NCBI GenBank assembly: GCA_032207245.1
Contig: CM063500.1
Location: 35,647,011-35,711,010 of the forward strand
Direction of reading: 5' to 3'
DNA: 64,000 nt
DNA from: Pardosa pseudoannulata
Lineage: Eukaryota; Arthropoda; Arachnida; Araneae; Lycosidae
Numbering within the stretch: position 1 is the first letter of the stretch; every line of letters begins with the position of its first letter. Position numbers and translations under genes: made by a program. Shown in pieces: positions 12,501 through 27,109 of the stretch. The notes beneath the pieces were generated by a model. That model saw only the letters and a program-made list of their open reading frames with translations, was not told where the DNA came from and did not search any database.

Positions 12501-13580
12501 TATTTTCTTGTATGTCTTCCAAAATTTAATAATAAACAAATTAAAAAATATCCTGTTTTATTAAATTTCAAAGCTTTCCTGTATTATTAATATTTTAATA
12601 TCGTAATATAGTTTAAACTATAATATAATACAAATACGCCTTTTTTCTCGATGAAGATACTTATTGTGCTAAAATATATTGCTGTTTATTGAAAAGGGTA
12701 GGATATTTTGTTAAAAATGTCTTTTTTCATTTAGTAATGTTATTATGGATAAATGATTAATTACATAAATTACACTACATCGATATTTTCTACATCGTGA
12801 AATTCTATTTATGTTCCGAAAATAACTCCTTTTGTGTTTATTCATAGGTATAGAACTATGAATAATAAATAGAAAGACACAAAAAAGAAAATAAATTTTA
12901 TATCGAAACTTCAAATTCAAAATATAATAAGATTTATTCCAAATAATTGATCTATTCAACGTCTTTTGCAGCCAATTCCAGGGAAAATATGAAGAAAATT
13001 CTAGAAAAGACGACTGATGGTGATATTAATCTCTTATTTTGTTTATTTTACAAGTGGTTTTTTTATAGCTTATTGAAATCTATGTATAGAAGTCATTTTG
13101 ATTTTTAATATAAATTTAAAAGGACATATAATATAAAAATTTCTTGCAAAGAAAAATAATATAAGATCTCATAAAAGAATATTCAATACGCTGTTGAAAA
13201 TGTTGGCTTAAAATAGAAATTGTGCAGAAGGCAGTAAGTAGGAATGTGCTTATTTTTACCATGAAGTAAATGTTATATCAACCAATGAACAAAATTACAA
13301 ATGCCTTTCTCAAAACAATATTCTGTAACGTTTTTGCTCAATTAAAGAATATTTTAACCACAGTTTCTGAGACACTACAGACTTAAAATAAGAAAATAAA
13401 CTAAAAGCTAAGTTAAAGCAACTGAAACAGCTTAAAATTAAAAAAAAGGAATTTTTTTATAATGATATATATGCATCTATATACACACAATCTGATTTTA
13501 TCTTCATAAAATTTACTTTATCAACACTTTCAAATTATGTGCCACACCAATTTATGTCTGACAATAATTTTCCAACCATT

Positions 13581-13583
<3 letters not shown>
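12501..13583. other. AT-rich intergenic DNA
   Basis: No gene seen. Holds the second copy of the dispersed repeat (12735-12840). The minus-strand open frame at 12711-12959 overlaps that repeat and has no recognisable family. Confidence 0.4.
12735..12840. repeat. Dispersed repeat copy, partner at 3085-3190
   Basis: Same orientation and word order as 3085-3190 (ATGATTAATTACATAAATT, ACATCGATATTTT, TTATGTTCCGAAAATAACTCC). Two copies 9.6 kb apart with no tandem link, so this is probably an old interspersed element. Confidence 0.55.
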
Positions 13584-13667
<84 letters not shown>

Positions 13668-13680
13668 AGAGAGAGAGAGG
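13584..13680. repeat. (TA)n-(GA)n microsatellite
   Basis: About 80 bp of TA followed by about 14 bp of GA. Same TA-to-GA transition as at 4558. Confidence 0.97.
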
Positions 13681-13699
13681 ACCTAATCTCAATTTCACA

Positions 13700-14886
13700 T
13701 ATATGTAAAAAGAAATACCTTTGTGGGTAAGTGTGGTGTGCCAGGAAAACTGTTGGTTGAGAGCTAATCAGGATTGAGTATGTGTGGAACTTCCGTCAGT
13801 CTGGTCAGGGGCTTCCAACTGATTATTTTAGGTGCAGCCGTAATATTTGAGGCAGGAAACTGCTGGTATTTGCTAGATGTTCCAAATGTTTCTGGAGTCT
13901 TTGTTGAACTCAAGGCTTTTCTGCTTTGGACTCCCGAAGGCTCATTGTCACAATCGTCTCCTCCGACTTCTCACCTCTCTGCTCTCCTTGATTCGACTGC
14001 ACTCTCGAACTCCAACCGTCGAACTTGTCTCCTCGACTCGACTGCACTCTCGAACACCCCCTGTTCTTTTTTCGACTTTTCCTATTTTATATTAATTTCT
14101 TCTTTTTCCTCTTTTCCTTCTTTTCGTCCAACCGGGATAGTTGTAAAAATCTAATTGGTCTCCTTAACCCTGCCTTGAAACCGCCAACGTGGAAAATCCT
14201 TGCCCCTTCAAATTGGGCACTGACCCTTAGTTACTCATAAATAACTCCACAAAGGTACATTCTTTTTTGATGTCATGTACGGGGACGGGATTCTAATCTG
14301 GGACTGGGATCAGAACCCCACCCTAGACTACCGCACAAGAAAAAAATCTATTGAATATATTTTATGGTCCTCTCGCCTTTACAAAAGATGTGATGAGGTC
14401 AGATTTAGATTCAAAGCATTTTACTTCTCGTATGAATTAATGAATTATATTACTGATCTAAATCACCTCATCACATAACACAGAGGTTAAATATACGAAC
14501 TCAACTAGATTTACAAGAAAACTCTTAGCTATTTCATCTTCATATTTATCTGAATGTGATATTAGTACTGTAGATGATTTAATACTGAAGAAAATAAGTT
14601 CACTAGACATCACCCCACTATGGGATATAAGACTGAATCAGACCAAAATTGTACTTAATACAACATATCTTCAAAATAGTCATCAAGAACAAGAGTCTCA
14701 CTAATATTTTGAGGTACATCCAATTCCCTTAAGATCAACTTCAGTAGACTGCATTCGATACCTACCTTCAGTTTACTCTACTTGAGTATAATGAAATAGA
14801 ATTTTATTACCCGAGACTATTATTGTAAATGTTTATAATATATAAACCTACTCAATTTTTTATATCTTTATATCATCACAGCCTGT
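13700..14886. other. Less AT-rich island, possible decayed mobile element
   Basis: Composition changes sharply from the flanks, with pyrimidine-rich tracts (TTCTTCTTTTTCCTCTTTTC) and a 21-bp direct repeat beginning GATTCGACTGCACTCTCGAA at 13995 and, with one change, about 45 bp later. A plus-strand open frame at 13774-14154 (126 aa) is the longest non-(TA)n frame nearby except the mariner relic, but it is low in charge, rich in Ser/Leu/Phe and contains the duplicated SALLDSTALSN/TCLLDSTALSN motif produced by that DNA repeat. I do not recognise it. The island may be an LTR or the remnant of a DNA transposon. Confidence 0.35.
14388..14476. repeat. Long inverted repeat (21-bp stem, 45-nt loop)
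   Basis: ATGTGATGAGGT plus GATTTAGAT (14388-14410, with a 2-nt CA bulge) are complementary to ATCTAAATC plus ACCTCATCACAT (14456-14476). The pairing is perfect apart from the bulge. It could be a hairpin or close-spaced ends of a small element. Confidence 0.85.
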
Positions 14887-14909
14887 AGCTGATCGAAACA
14901 AGATCAGCT
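14887..14909. repeat. Perfect hairpin, 8-bp stem, 7-nt loop
   Basis: AGCTGATC (14887-14894) pairs with GATCAGCT (14902-14909) across GAAACAA. Near the end of the less AT-rich island. Not followed by a T run, and the context is eukaryotic, so I do not call a terminator. Confidence 0.6.
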
Positions 14910-15187
14910 CTCAGGGTTCGTTTCCTGGACATTCCAGTTATTAAATATGTTCACCATATGGGGGCATCAGATATTTAAAAGAAACTCTGTGGGACGTGGT
15001 ACTAAAAAAGTTAAAAGTCTTTTATCTAATAGATGTCTTTGGAACTTTAACATGCAATTATAAATCATTTCATATAGAAGTAAATATAACTGGAATGTTA
15101 AATATTCAAAACTTTAGAGCTAACTACTAGTCCTATAAAAATTGAATTTTAGAAAATACTTCCTGATTGTAATTTTTAAACATAATA
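14910..15187. other. AT-rich spacer
   Basis: AT-rich spacer before the Tc1-type element; nothing recognised. Confidence 0.35.
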
Positions 15188-15912
15188 CACTGATGTGCAA
15201 AACTTAAGCAACAGGTGGGGTTTTTGCCATAACTCTAAGAGATATCATCTGAGAGACATGAAATTCAGAAATGAGTATTGTATACCTAATTAATGACGAA
15301 AATATCGGCGCTGAAAATGGAATACAATGACAAACTTTGGAAAACAATATCAAGCTTCATGGAACGCATAGTATTGTGACTCATGATTGTCTATTCAAGA
15401 GGAAGAAAAGCAATCAAATGTTCCATAATATGGGATATGCCCTTCCCTAACTGCAATCGTTGATTCGCACTGTCTCTGCATATTCAGAATTAGCTGGTCT
15501 AAACTTGCTAGTCGTGCCCATTCTATCAGCATTGGTTGAGTTGTTTGTTCTTCGGAGGATGTACATGCTGCAATGCTTTAAACATCCCACAGATTTAAGA
15601 AGTATTTAAATCATAGGAGATGATAGCCAATTCTTTCGAGTGACATCTTCACTTTCCAGTAGGTCCTCAATAGCGAGAGTTCGATGTCCCTGTGAATAGA
15701 CCATCATGAGTCACGATACCATGGGTTGAATTAAGCTTGTTTTTGTTTGATTCCATACCGTATGCATTGTATTCCTTATTCAGCTCTGATACATTAATCA
15801 TCTTTTAAGTACATAATACTCTCCTTGATTTGTGAATTTCATGCCTCTCAGATGATTTGTCGTGGAGTTGTGACAAAAAACTCACCTGTAGCTTAAGTTT
15901 TGAACACCAGTG
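15188..15912 (-). mobile_element. Non-autonomous Tc1-type transposon with ~150-bp inverted repeats
   Basis: Starts CACTGATGTGCAAAACTTAA and ends with the inverted form of CACTGGTGTTCAAAACTTAA, flanked by TA at 15186-15187 and 15913-15914. Inverted similarity continues for about 150 bp per end through CATCTGAGAG(A/G)CATGAAATTCA and CTGAA(A/T)A(T/A)GGAATACAATG. The 725-bp length is short for a Tc1 element (about 1.3 kb). The interior (15430-15680) resembles the minus-strand transposase C-terminal region of the relative at 56591-56980 (CTAACTGCAATSGTTG, GATTTAAAT, GTGAYATCTTCACTTTC) but has no usable frame. Confidence 0.9.
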
Positions 15913-15914
15913 TA

Positions 15915-17465
15915 CTACAACTATTACGTTCAAGACACACTTTACAGCTCACAATAAAACTATATATTTTACTTTATAAGTTTTAATCTCTCTGTACTTT
16001 AACCCTCAAATCATCGAGGAAAAAAAGTCTCCAAAAATACTCTAAAAGTCTGTGTTAGTGGACAAAGCGTTCTATGATTTTTTTCTTCATTAGTCTACTA
16101 GTACTGAAACCCACCCTCCTTATTGTTTATAGTTTTAAATAGATATGTAAATAAATATTATAGATTGTTAATTTTTTTCCATAAAGCTCATCAATTCTCG
16201 AGATCATTCGATAAGAATAATGGATTCTAAAAGTACAAATAAAATTATTCTTGAGAGTTATTTATACTTTTTTTGTTTTTAAGATATTAATTGGTATGCA
16301 TTAGAGATCATCATTACCCCAAACGATACTTCAATCATGACTTACGAAGCATAAAAGCTACTCTTTGTTCCATGAATGCTTCCATCAATATATTTAGTCT
16401 GTCATTAACAATACCCGATGCAGACTCCATGAAAGCAATGAAGAAATGTACACTACATCCATTTTCGGTTATTTTTAGCTCGAAAATTTTACGTTTGAAG
16501 ACTAAGTTTTAATTGTACTAGAACTTAACTTTAAGTCAAAATTTAAAATACGATTTTGTACAAAAATATTATATTTTATACAATATTTATTATAATTCAT
16601 TCTAGAGAAAAGTCCATTGCTTAAAATATTAATCTTTATTTTTGGATTTTATACAAAATGATATTTTAAAAGAAAACTTATTAATTTCATTTTTTATAGA
16701 CTTTTTCAATATAAAATAGCAAAGATATATACTATCAAGTAATTCTTTAAAGGTAGAACAAAGAATGAAATCGCATATAAGAATGAATTATCAGCAAGTA
16801 AAAAGCGAGAGCGCTGTGTAAACTACAACAGATAGCTATTTTCTCAGTAAATTATTATTTTTTTTTTCAAAGATGAACGGATTTTAAATCGATTTTCCCT
16901 ATCGCAGTCATGATTTAAAGTAAAAGTTGAAAGAATGATAGATTTTGATTTTTGGCCTTTTAAAAATTGCAAGTAGTACTCTTAAATACTTTATGATAAA
17001 AATAATAAAACACAATGTGACATTTAGCAAAAAGGAGAAGTAAATTAAAAATAAAAATGGAAACTAAAAACGAATGAGTTCAGAAATTTTTATTGATAGT
17101 AGTATCGTCATGCAGTAGTATCTTGAATTTAAGTATCCTACTTAACAATTTCCTCCTATATTTTAATTATTTCAGAAATACGTTAGAGTAAATGCTATTA
17201 AAAGTATAATGTGATATAAACTGACTTCCAAAAGTTAATCACGAAAATATAAAATGCAAAAAATTCAACAAATACTGCTTTGATTGACACAAAATTCGGC
17301 ATGAAAGTAGCATATATATTTATGCATAAACCAAAATCAATAATTATATACAGAAAGGAAAACAGTATTAAATTTTTGTAAGTTATCAGATAATGACATA
17401 CTGGAGACTTAAAAAGAATTATCTATAAAGTGAAAATAAATAGCATAAAATGAAAAAAATATATT
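15915..17465. other. AT-rich intergenic DNA
   Basis: No gene or repeat unit seen. A 73-aa plus-strand frame at 16291-16512 is unrecognised and has no upstream or downstream coding signal. Confidence 0.35.
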
Positions 17466-17694
17466 GATAGGGTATGTGATTCCCCCTCATCTGTATACAA
17501 AGTTTACACCTTGTGACAATGCTATCAATTCTGTAGTCAACCACAGAAGAATTAAGCAATCGCCATTTATCTTGTAGAGCAGTTTCCAGCTCAATAAGAG
17601 TGGCGGGAGTTGGATAAAGTAAAGATATAGTACAGACGAGAGCATCTCAAAAATTTTCAAAGGATTTAAGGTCGGGCAAATATGCTGGCCACAA
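17466..17694 (-). pseudogene. Tc1-type transposase, C-terminal relic
   Basis: Minus strand reads WPAYLPDLKSFENF, a stop (TGA), DAL, corresponding to the family motif 'WPA.SPDLNPIE..WD.L' that contains the last catalytic acidic residue; the stop replaces the W. After a small frameshift it continues PTPATLIELETALQDKW then RLLNSSVVDYRIDSIVTRC and ends MRGNHIPY, as in the standard C terminus. No TIRs were found next to it, so this is a fragment. It differs in sequence from the copies at 51171 and 56658 and so represents another subfamily. Confidence 0.85.
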
Positions 17695-18400
17695 AATACA
17701 TAATATAAATAAATAAATTAAAACAGACTATATTAATCTACAAGAAAATAAGAGAATAAAATGGAATATCATTGTCAAATTTAATTGTTTATTTAAAAAT
17801 TAAATTAAAAATTTTAAGCATATATTATTCAGATAAAATAAAATAATTTCAAATCTGCTCAGTATAAATATGATATTTTCAAATATTTCTGGTAAATATC
17901 AATCATGTTTTTCTTCAAAATATGCCCACATATAATATAAACAGAAAATACAGTTTTTACGGTAATACTAAGCATAAAAACTGACGCTCATAAATTGCCT
18001 AAAATCTAAATTCAAAGCTTTTCTATATCACATATTATTATGCTCTGTATCATCCTCTTTCTACTATCATAAAAATTCTGTTAGAATAAAATAAACAAAT
18101 TCCGCATTGTGTTTAAGTGAAATTTATATCTATTGAGCTTCCTGCAATACACTGAAATAAGTATTTAAGTACTGTTGCATGCTTTTAACAAAAGGCTCCA
18201 TGTCTAATTTATTTCAAAGAGTAGATAGGGTCACGAAAATTTCTGAAAAGCATTTATTAAACTTCTTTGTAAACGGATGGCGTAGCGATAAATCTCATGA
18301 TCAATAGGAGGCGTATTTACTTTGTTTGAACACTAAGAATATTTTCAAGGAAAGAATTGTTGAATAGAGCCTCTATTGTTTCGCCAGAAAATATTTTGTA
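17695..18400. other. AT-rich intergenic DNA
   Basis: Nothing recognised in about 700 bp of AT-rich sequence before the next tandem array. Confidence 0.35.
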
Positions 18401-21083
18401 ATTGAGATTAGGGGGTGGATTATTCGGTTTCTTTCTTCTTTTTTAGTACCTGATGCTTGCCTTATTAATTTAATTGTATTTTATTTATATGCATGTAATG
18501 AACTAATATCGTATAAAGACATTTCCTTTGATGATCTGCTTTTGTGTTAAAAAACATAAAAATTCAAATGTAAAATTTCCCTCTTTTGTTCATATACTAT
18601 CACTAAATGAATATATCTCCATAATGCTAACTCTACAAAACCAATTATGTAATTGTTTATAGATTTAAAAGAAGGATTAAAACGGATATTGTAAAATATG
18701 TTATACGCATTCCCAATTATGTTACTATTTATTGAGTTACAGAAAGATCATTATTGAGATGTATTGTAATTGAGATTAGGGGGTGGATTATTTGGTTTCT
18801 TTCTTCTTTTTTAGTACCTGATGCATTCCTTAATTATTTAATTGTATTTTATTTATATGAATTTAATGAACTAATATCGTATGAAGACATTTCATTTCAT
18901 GACCTGCTTTTGTGTTAAAAAAGTAAAATACAAATGCAGTTCAGCATAGTATAATTTCCTTTTTAAGTATAAAATTTCCCTCTTTTGTTTATATGTTATA
19001 TCTAAATAAAGCTCTATAATACTATCTCTAAAATAACCAATTATGTAATTGTTTATAGATTTAAAAGAAGGATTAAAACGGATAATGTAAAATGTATTAG
19101 ATGCATTGCCGATTATGTTACTATTTATTGAGTTACAGAAAGATCATTATTGAGATGTATTGTAATTGAGATTAGGGAGGAGTTTATTATTTGGTTTCTT
19201 TCTTCTTTTATTAGTGCGTGATGCTTTCCTTATTAATTTAATTGTATATTATTTATATGCATGTAATAAAGTACTATCGTATGAAGACATTTCATTTGAT
19301 GATCTTTTTTGTGTTAAAAAAAAACAAAATTCAAATGCATCTAAGCTTGCTTTAATTTTCTTTTTAAGTCTAAAATTTCCCTCTTTTGTTCATATGCTAT
19401 CTCTAAATAAATCTATCTCTACTTTCCTATCTCTAAAAAAGTACCAATTATGTAATTGTTTATAGATTTAAAAGAATGATTAAACGATTAATATAAAATA
19501 TATTAGATGCATTGCCAATTATGTTACTATTTATTGAGTTTCATAAAGCTCATTATTGATATTTATTTTAATTGAGATAAGTCTTGGATTATTTGGTTTC
19601 TTTCTGCCTTTTTAGTACCTGATACATTCCTTCATTGTTTAATTGTACTTTATTTATACGCATGTAATGAACTAATATCGTATGAAGACATTTCCTTTGG
19701 TAATCTGATTTTGTTTTAAAAAAATTAAAATCAAATGCAGTTCAGCATAGTTTAATTTTCTTTTTTAAGTAAAAAATTTTTCTCTTTTGTTCAGATGCTA
19801 TCTCTGAATACATCTCTAATGCTATCTCTAAAAATACCAATTATGTAATTGTTTATAGATTTAATAGAAGGATTAAACGGATATTGTAAAGTATGTTATA
19901 TGCATTGCCAATTATGTTACTATTTATTGAGTTACAGAAAGATCATTATTGAGATGTATTGTAATTGATATTGGGGGTGGATTATTTGGTTTCTCTATTC
20001 ATTTTTTAGTACTGGACGCATTCCCTAATTATTTAATTCTATTTTTTATATTCATGTAAGGAACTAATATTGTATGAAGACATGTACTTTGGTAATCTTA
20101 TTTTGTGTTAAAAAATTAAAATTCAAATGCAGTTAAGGATAGTTTTACTTTCTATTTAAGTATAAAATTTCTCTCTTTTGTTGATATGCTATCTCTAAAT
20201 TAATCAATCTTTATTTACCAATTTATCTACCATTATTTTATTGTTTATAGATTTTAAAGAAGGATTGAAACGGATAATGTAAAATATATTAGATGCATTG
20301 CCAATTATGTTACTATTTATTGAGTTACAGAAAGATCATTATTGAGATGTATTCTAATTGAGATTAAGGGGTGGATTATTCAGTTTCTTTCTTCTTTTTT
20401 AGTACCGGACGTATTCCTTAATATTTTAATTGTATTTTTTAATAGCATGTAATGAACTAATATCGTATGAAGACATGTCCTTTGGTAATCTGATTTTGTG
20501 TTAAAAAATTAAAATTCAAATGCAGTTAAGGATAGTTTTATTTTCTTTTTAAGTATAAAATTTCCCTCTTTTGTTGATATGCTATCTCTAAATTAATCAA
20601 TATCTATTTACCAATTTATCTTACAATTATTTTATTGTTTATAGATTTGAAAGAAATATTAAAACGGATATTGTAAAATATGTTATATGCATTGCCAATT
20701 ATGTTACTATTTATTGAGTTACAGAAATATCATTATAGAGATGTATTGTAGTCGAGATAAGGGGGGATTATTTGGTTTCTTTATTCATTTTTTAGTAGTG
20801 GACGCATTTCCTAATTATTTAAATATATTTTTTATATGCATGTAATGAACTAATATCGTATAAAGACATATTTTTCGGTAATCTTATTTTGTGTTAAAAA
20901 ACTAAAATTCAAATGCAGTTAAGGACAGTTTTATTTTCTATTTAAGTAAAAAATTTCCCTCTTTTGTTGATATGCTATCTCTAAATTAATCAATCTCTAT
21001 TTACCAATTTATCTGCCAATTATTTTATTGTTTATAGAATTTAAAGAAGGATTAAAACGGATAATGTAAAATATATTACATGC
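18401..21083. repeat. Tandem array, seven ~370-406-bp units
   Basis: Landmark ATTGAGATTAGGGGGTGGAT (with variants) occurs at 18401, 18769, 19165, 19571, 19964, 20357 and 20750: steps of 368, 396, 406, 393, 393 and 393. Other constant words are GGTTTCTTTCTTCTTTTTTAG, TATGAAGACATTTCCTTTG, AAAATTTCCCTCTTTTGTT and TTACTATTTATTGAGTTACA. Copies are about 85-90% identical by eye; the last three units share the most exact spacing and additional words (GCAGTTAAGGATAGTTTTA), so they look youngest. The 99-aa open frame at 19166-19465 is an incidental reading of one unit. Confidence 0.96.
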
Positions 21084-21346
21084 ATATTTTTGTCTTATAA
21101 TACTGCCTCTTTCTCCATAAGATGGCAGGAAACTCTCAAAGATGCAAAATATAGAAAGATACATATGTGTAGATTCGAAGGTTACTATTGAAAAAATCAC
21201 ATACACAGTGGCCGTTCGCATCTGTTTTAGATGATTTTAGTTAGAGGTATTAATAAATGGGTTTGTGACAAAATACTTAACTGCAATTGTGCTATGTTTT
21301 AAAAAGTCAAGATATCTGAGGCTTGCGAGGTTTGTTTCTATTCAAA
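21084..21346. other. Probable 5' flank of the mariner-type element
   Basis: Less AT-rich than its left neighbour and abutting the transposase relic, so likely its 5' untranslated region. I could not define a terminal inverted repeat with confidence. Confidence 0.35.
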
Positions 21347-22945
<1,599 letters not shown>

Positions 22946-25900
22946 ATAGTTCATATTAAGGTCTATCAAATAGGAATTGAATTAGGCACATCACAATAAG
23001 GTAAGTATTCATAGTTCTCTAAATATATGAAAACTAACAGCTGTCTTTCCTAAAAAATCTACAGAATTGAAAGACAAAATTACAGTTCATGCACATCTTA
23101 ATTCTTAACCGTTAATCATAACCCACCCCCATACATTCTCCCATACATTTAATTTTTATGCAGAGACTGATATTTATGAGAAACATTCTCTGAAATAAGT
23201 CTAAGGAATTAATAAAGTACTTCTTGGTTAATATTACAATAATGTCCCCAAAGTAATGTTTAGATGCATTTTTAGTGTCCTGCAACAATATATGGGTTTG
23301 GGATAGTTTATTTTTTTAATAAAAGAAGATAAACATATTATAATTCAAACTAAGAAACCTCTAAATTACTTCTTCAGACAAAATTATTTGAATTTAGAAA
23401 AAAGGTCAAATAAGATTGAACAAGGCTAAAAAATTAAGTTAATGCCGTTAATAAAAATTTATAGCATACTTGACATCGTAAATTTTAGAAGTTTAATAAT
23501 GAAGAGGGGAGTTTTGTCCTTTGAAACAATAATTGTTCTGTAGAATAAATAGAAAAAGGTTCGAATATATATTTTCATGTTTCTGTATAAGTAGACAAAA
23601 GCTGTTAAATAGTTATTCATATTTTAAAATATATGTATAGTATTTGTAACTGTATTCTTTATATGAACATGAAAAATAATATTATATTAAAAATATATGA
23701 TATTAAGGTATATAACAACACAATGTTTGGAAAAATTAGAAAATTTTTTCGTAAAATTTCTTTCTAACAATACACAGTGTTTCAAATATTTCACTTTTGT
23801 TGTGTTTAGTAAAAGTAATTTAATAGTATGTGTGTTTTAGATATCAACAGTGATTTTGTAATACTTTTTAAAGTAAACAAGATATATAATTTCAGTTAAT
23901 GTCCTTTTACATTCTTTATAGACTGTATTGTGAATTTTGCAATTTAATGAAAAATATAAATTTGATACAATGATATCAATTTTCATATAGTTGTGAAACA
24001 TTTTGAAACAAATAATGCATCTAATTTTAAGTTTATTAATAAAGAAAAAGATCTTATTTATAAAAGTTTAAGTGTAAAATTAAAGAATATCGGTAAAAAA
24101 TTAAATAGAACAAATCTAATTTTTTTTATTTGAAAATGTGTTTCAGTTAAGAAAGTATCAGTTAAAGAAATTTCTTGCAATTTTTGGGACAAATTATTTT
24201 TTATTTTATATTGATTTATACCAATTTCTAGCAATTTGGGACAAAATATTTTTTTTACTTTATATTGATTTATATCAACTTAAAATTCCCAAATTAAATT
24301 ATCGTTTTCGGAGATGCAATTAATGAACAATATAGTATATAATGAATCAAGATATAATCTAGCTTAGCTATAATACATAGAATTAATTATTATGTGATTA
24401 ATCTTGTTAATGCACATTATAGTCATAAAGTACCTTAGATTAAATTATTATACAGTTAATCCAGTTATAATGTAGTGTATATCATGAAAAGAAACTGACA
24501 TAAAAATTGTGATTTCTTAAAAGTTCTTAATTCTCATAACGGACTTTATTAAGGGAAATAAAAACAAGTAAAAAGTAGGATATTGTATTACACCAACTAT
24601 CACTGTAGTACCATAATTTAATATACCTAATCCTCGTTATTAAATATAAAAAAGTTAAAAAGGACAATGCGTAACAAATGCTTATATAGCAGTTTTTAAT
24701 CCTCCAGTTGTTACATAAATGCTTTTTATAAGCAAATACGATTTCCCAGGGAGAAAAACAGACTTTAATAAATTATTAGAAAAAGATCTAGTAGCATAAG
24801 CCTTCATTTATTAGGTTTCAGTTAGTATTTATTATATTTTTGTGGTTGCTTCAGATGTTAATCTAAGCTGTAGACAAAAATAGCGTTAAGTTAGTTATAT
24901 AATAAAGAAGACAACAAATCAAATTCAATTTTCGTGTACAAAAGAACCTTTATATATAGTAAACAAAGATGGATTATAAGTACTTTATCGAATATCTTTA
25001 TTATTGTAGGCATTAAAAAATGAACTGTAATTGCATTTAAGTGAAATGTGATTTAAGTGAAATGTGTTAAGAAATAAATTCATTCTTTTAAAAATCCTTG
25101 ATAATCTCAGCTACTTTTTAAAATTTGGTATGTTTTCTTAGTATATATTTACATATAAAATTGTGAGTAAAAAATGAGTATTTAATTGTATATATATTTT
25201 GCTGTCGCACATGTTAATCTTAATTATAACCGAATGGTAAAACTTAGATAGATCTGTATTAAGTAAGAAGAAATTTTAATCAAGCTGAATTATTTTTTAT
25301 AATATTTGTCTAAATAACAAAAATGAATAAAGAACTGGAACTTTTTTGGAGAACGTTTTATTCTGGGCATTAAATAAACTAATTTTAGTGATATATGAGA
25401 AAAAAGAAATTATTAATAAGTGTAATAATTAAATAACATTCAGTTTTGTTAGAACATCAAATATAATATCATAATTTACGTATATATGTAACGTAAAAAT
25501 TTAATACATTAGTCTTAAACTAAAATTACTAACTCCTATATTAAAAATCCAACAAATCCGCGCGATTTCATCATCTAAGTAGCTTCTTAGCGTTAAACTC
25601 TTTTGTGCTAGAAAATTATCCTTCCTGTTGGCGAAATTAACAAGCCATCCTACTTTGCTGATTAAGCACATACCATTTCTTACGCCTGTGGACTCCCCAA
25701 AGATATAAAGCAACAGGACCATTTTTTGAGAGATTTTGCTCTTGGATGTTGCTAAATAAAGATGCTGCTAAAGTTATCTTGATAAATCTTATCTTAAGGA
25801 ATTAGAATGGGATATAGTAGGGTTTTAAATAGATATTAAAGTGAAATAATTCTGATATATATATATATATATATGTGAGTGTGTGTAGGTATATATATAA

Positions 25901-27109
25901 TCAAACAGAAGAACATAAGTTATAATATGAAAACCTCGGGTACACTTATCACTTAAAAATTTAGAATTTTTGAATTTTTAAATCACTTAAATATTTAGAA
26001 ATAAATTAAATGTATTAAAACTAAAATTATCTCAAATTATTTATAATAACCGAAAATATTTAAATAGGGATTTACATGAATAAAAATTATAAATAGTTAA
26101 ATTTTAATCACCTTTAATATTTGAAATTCGTTTACAGTTTGTAAACGGGTCACAAATTATACAGAGTGTTTACGGATTATAAAAGCTAAATAAAATTCAA
26201 CATTTGAATCATACTAAAGTTTTAAGAATTTAATTGCTTTCTGACAGTATTTGAATAAGAAAATTATTCATTGAATCCACTAAACTGTTTACAATATATT
26301 TAATTTATATTGATTTCATAGCATAAAATAAATCAGCATTTAATTTGTAAATTTCCACTTTATTTGAATTAGCAAAACACATTTAAAATTTAGAAATGTT
26401 CAAATTTTTCATGGTGGAATGCCATGCAGACATAAAAATAATTCATTGAAATAACTCTCCAATAAATATTTACATATGTTATACGAAAAGATGTTTAAAA
26501 TTTATATTTAAGCAATATATTAATGAAAAATTCGAATAGAATCTTCAAATTACTTATTTGAAATATATTTAAATTTTTTTTTAATTTAAATTAAAATTTA
26601 ATAAATAATAAATTAAATAAATAATTTGATTATTTAAGTTTTACCTAAATTCCTGTGTGTAACTACAATATAATAAATTTTATAAAATCTTTGAAATATT
26701 TATAGTTACCTTTTAAAAAATTTTCCAAGAAATCCTGATTAATTTAACTGGAACCTTGAAGTAACCTGTAGGATATTTGTGAGTTTTCTTTAACTTCAAA
26801 CTCAAAAGAACAATAAGTTAATTTTTTACAGATTCCTTGATAAACAAAGAAACATAGATATAATTAAATATTTGTTTAAGGTTCGCAAATAATATCTTTT
26901 ACTTCCTGCTCCAACTCGGATAAACTTCGAAACATAGCTAGAAGTTTTACTGTAATTTAATCCTTTTGTTTTCGTTCCAGTTGTTTAGTTTTATTTTGTT
27001 GTTTTCTTCAAACTCCTGACGTGATAGAAACTGTTGTCTTTCGTTTTCGGTGGTGATAAGATATTCTACACTTGCATAACAAGGAGCTTAAGGCGTATTA
27101 TGGCTCACA
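22946..27109. other. Long AT-rich stretch without recognised genes
   Basis: About 4.2 kb of AT-rich DNA. It contains a small tandem duplication (24171-24278) and a short TA/TG tract (25857-25893). A minus-strand 73-aa frame at 25501-25722 has a more balanced amino-acid composition (RKDNFLAQKSLTLRSYLDDE) and less AT-rich DNA than its surroundings; I do not recognise it and see no splice or promoter support. Confidence 0.4.
24171..24278. repeat. Short tandem duplication (~53 bp x 2)
   Basis: TTTCTTGCAATTTTTGGGAC...TTATATTGATTTATACCA is repeated as ATTTCTAGCAATTTGGGAC...TTATATTGATTTATATCAA, about 85% identical. Confidence 0.85.

Noticed and set aside
13774..14154. 126-aa plus-strand open frame
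   Set aside because: Low-complexity Ser/Leu/Phe composition and an internal duplication caused by a DNA direct repeat; no motif, no promoter or polyadenylation context. Kept only as part of an unclassified island.
14887..14909. Rho-independent terminator (perfect hairpin); also 6371-6390 and 59157-59175
   Set aside because: No following T run in the right place, and the window is eukaryotic nuclear DNA.
25501..25722. 73-aa minus-strand frame with balanced composition
   Set aside because: No recognisable family, no neighbours and no splice support; listed only within the AT-rich stretch description.
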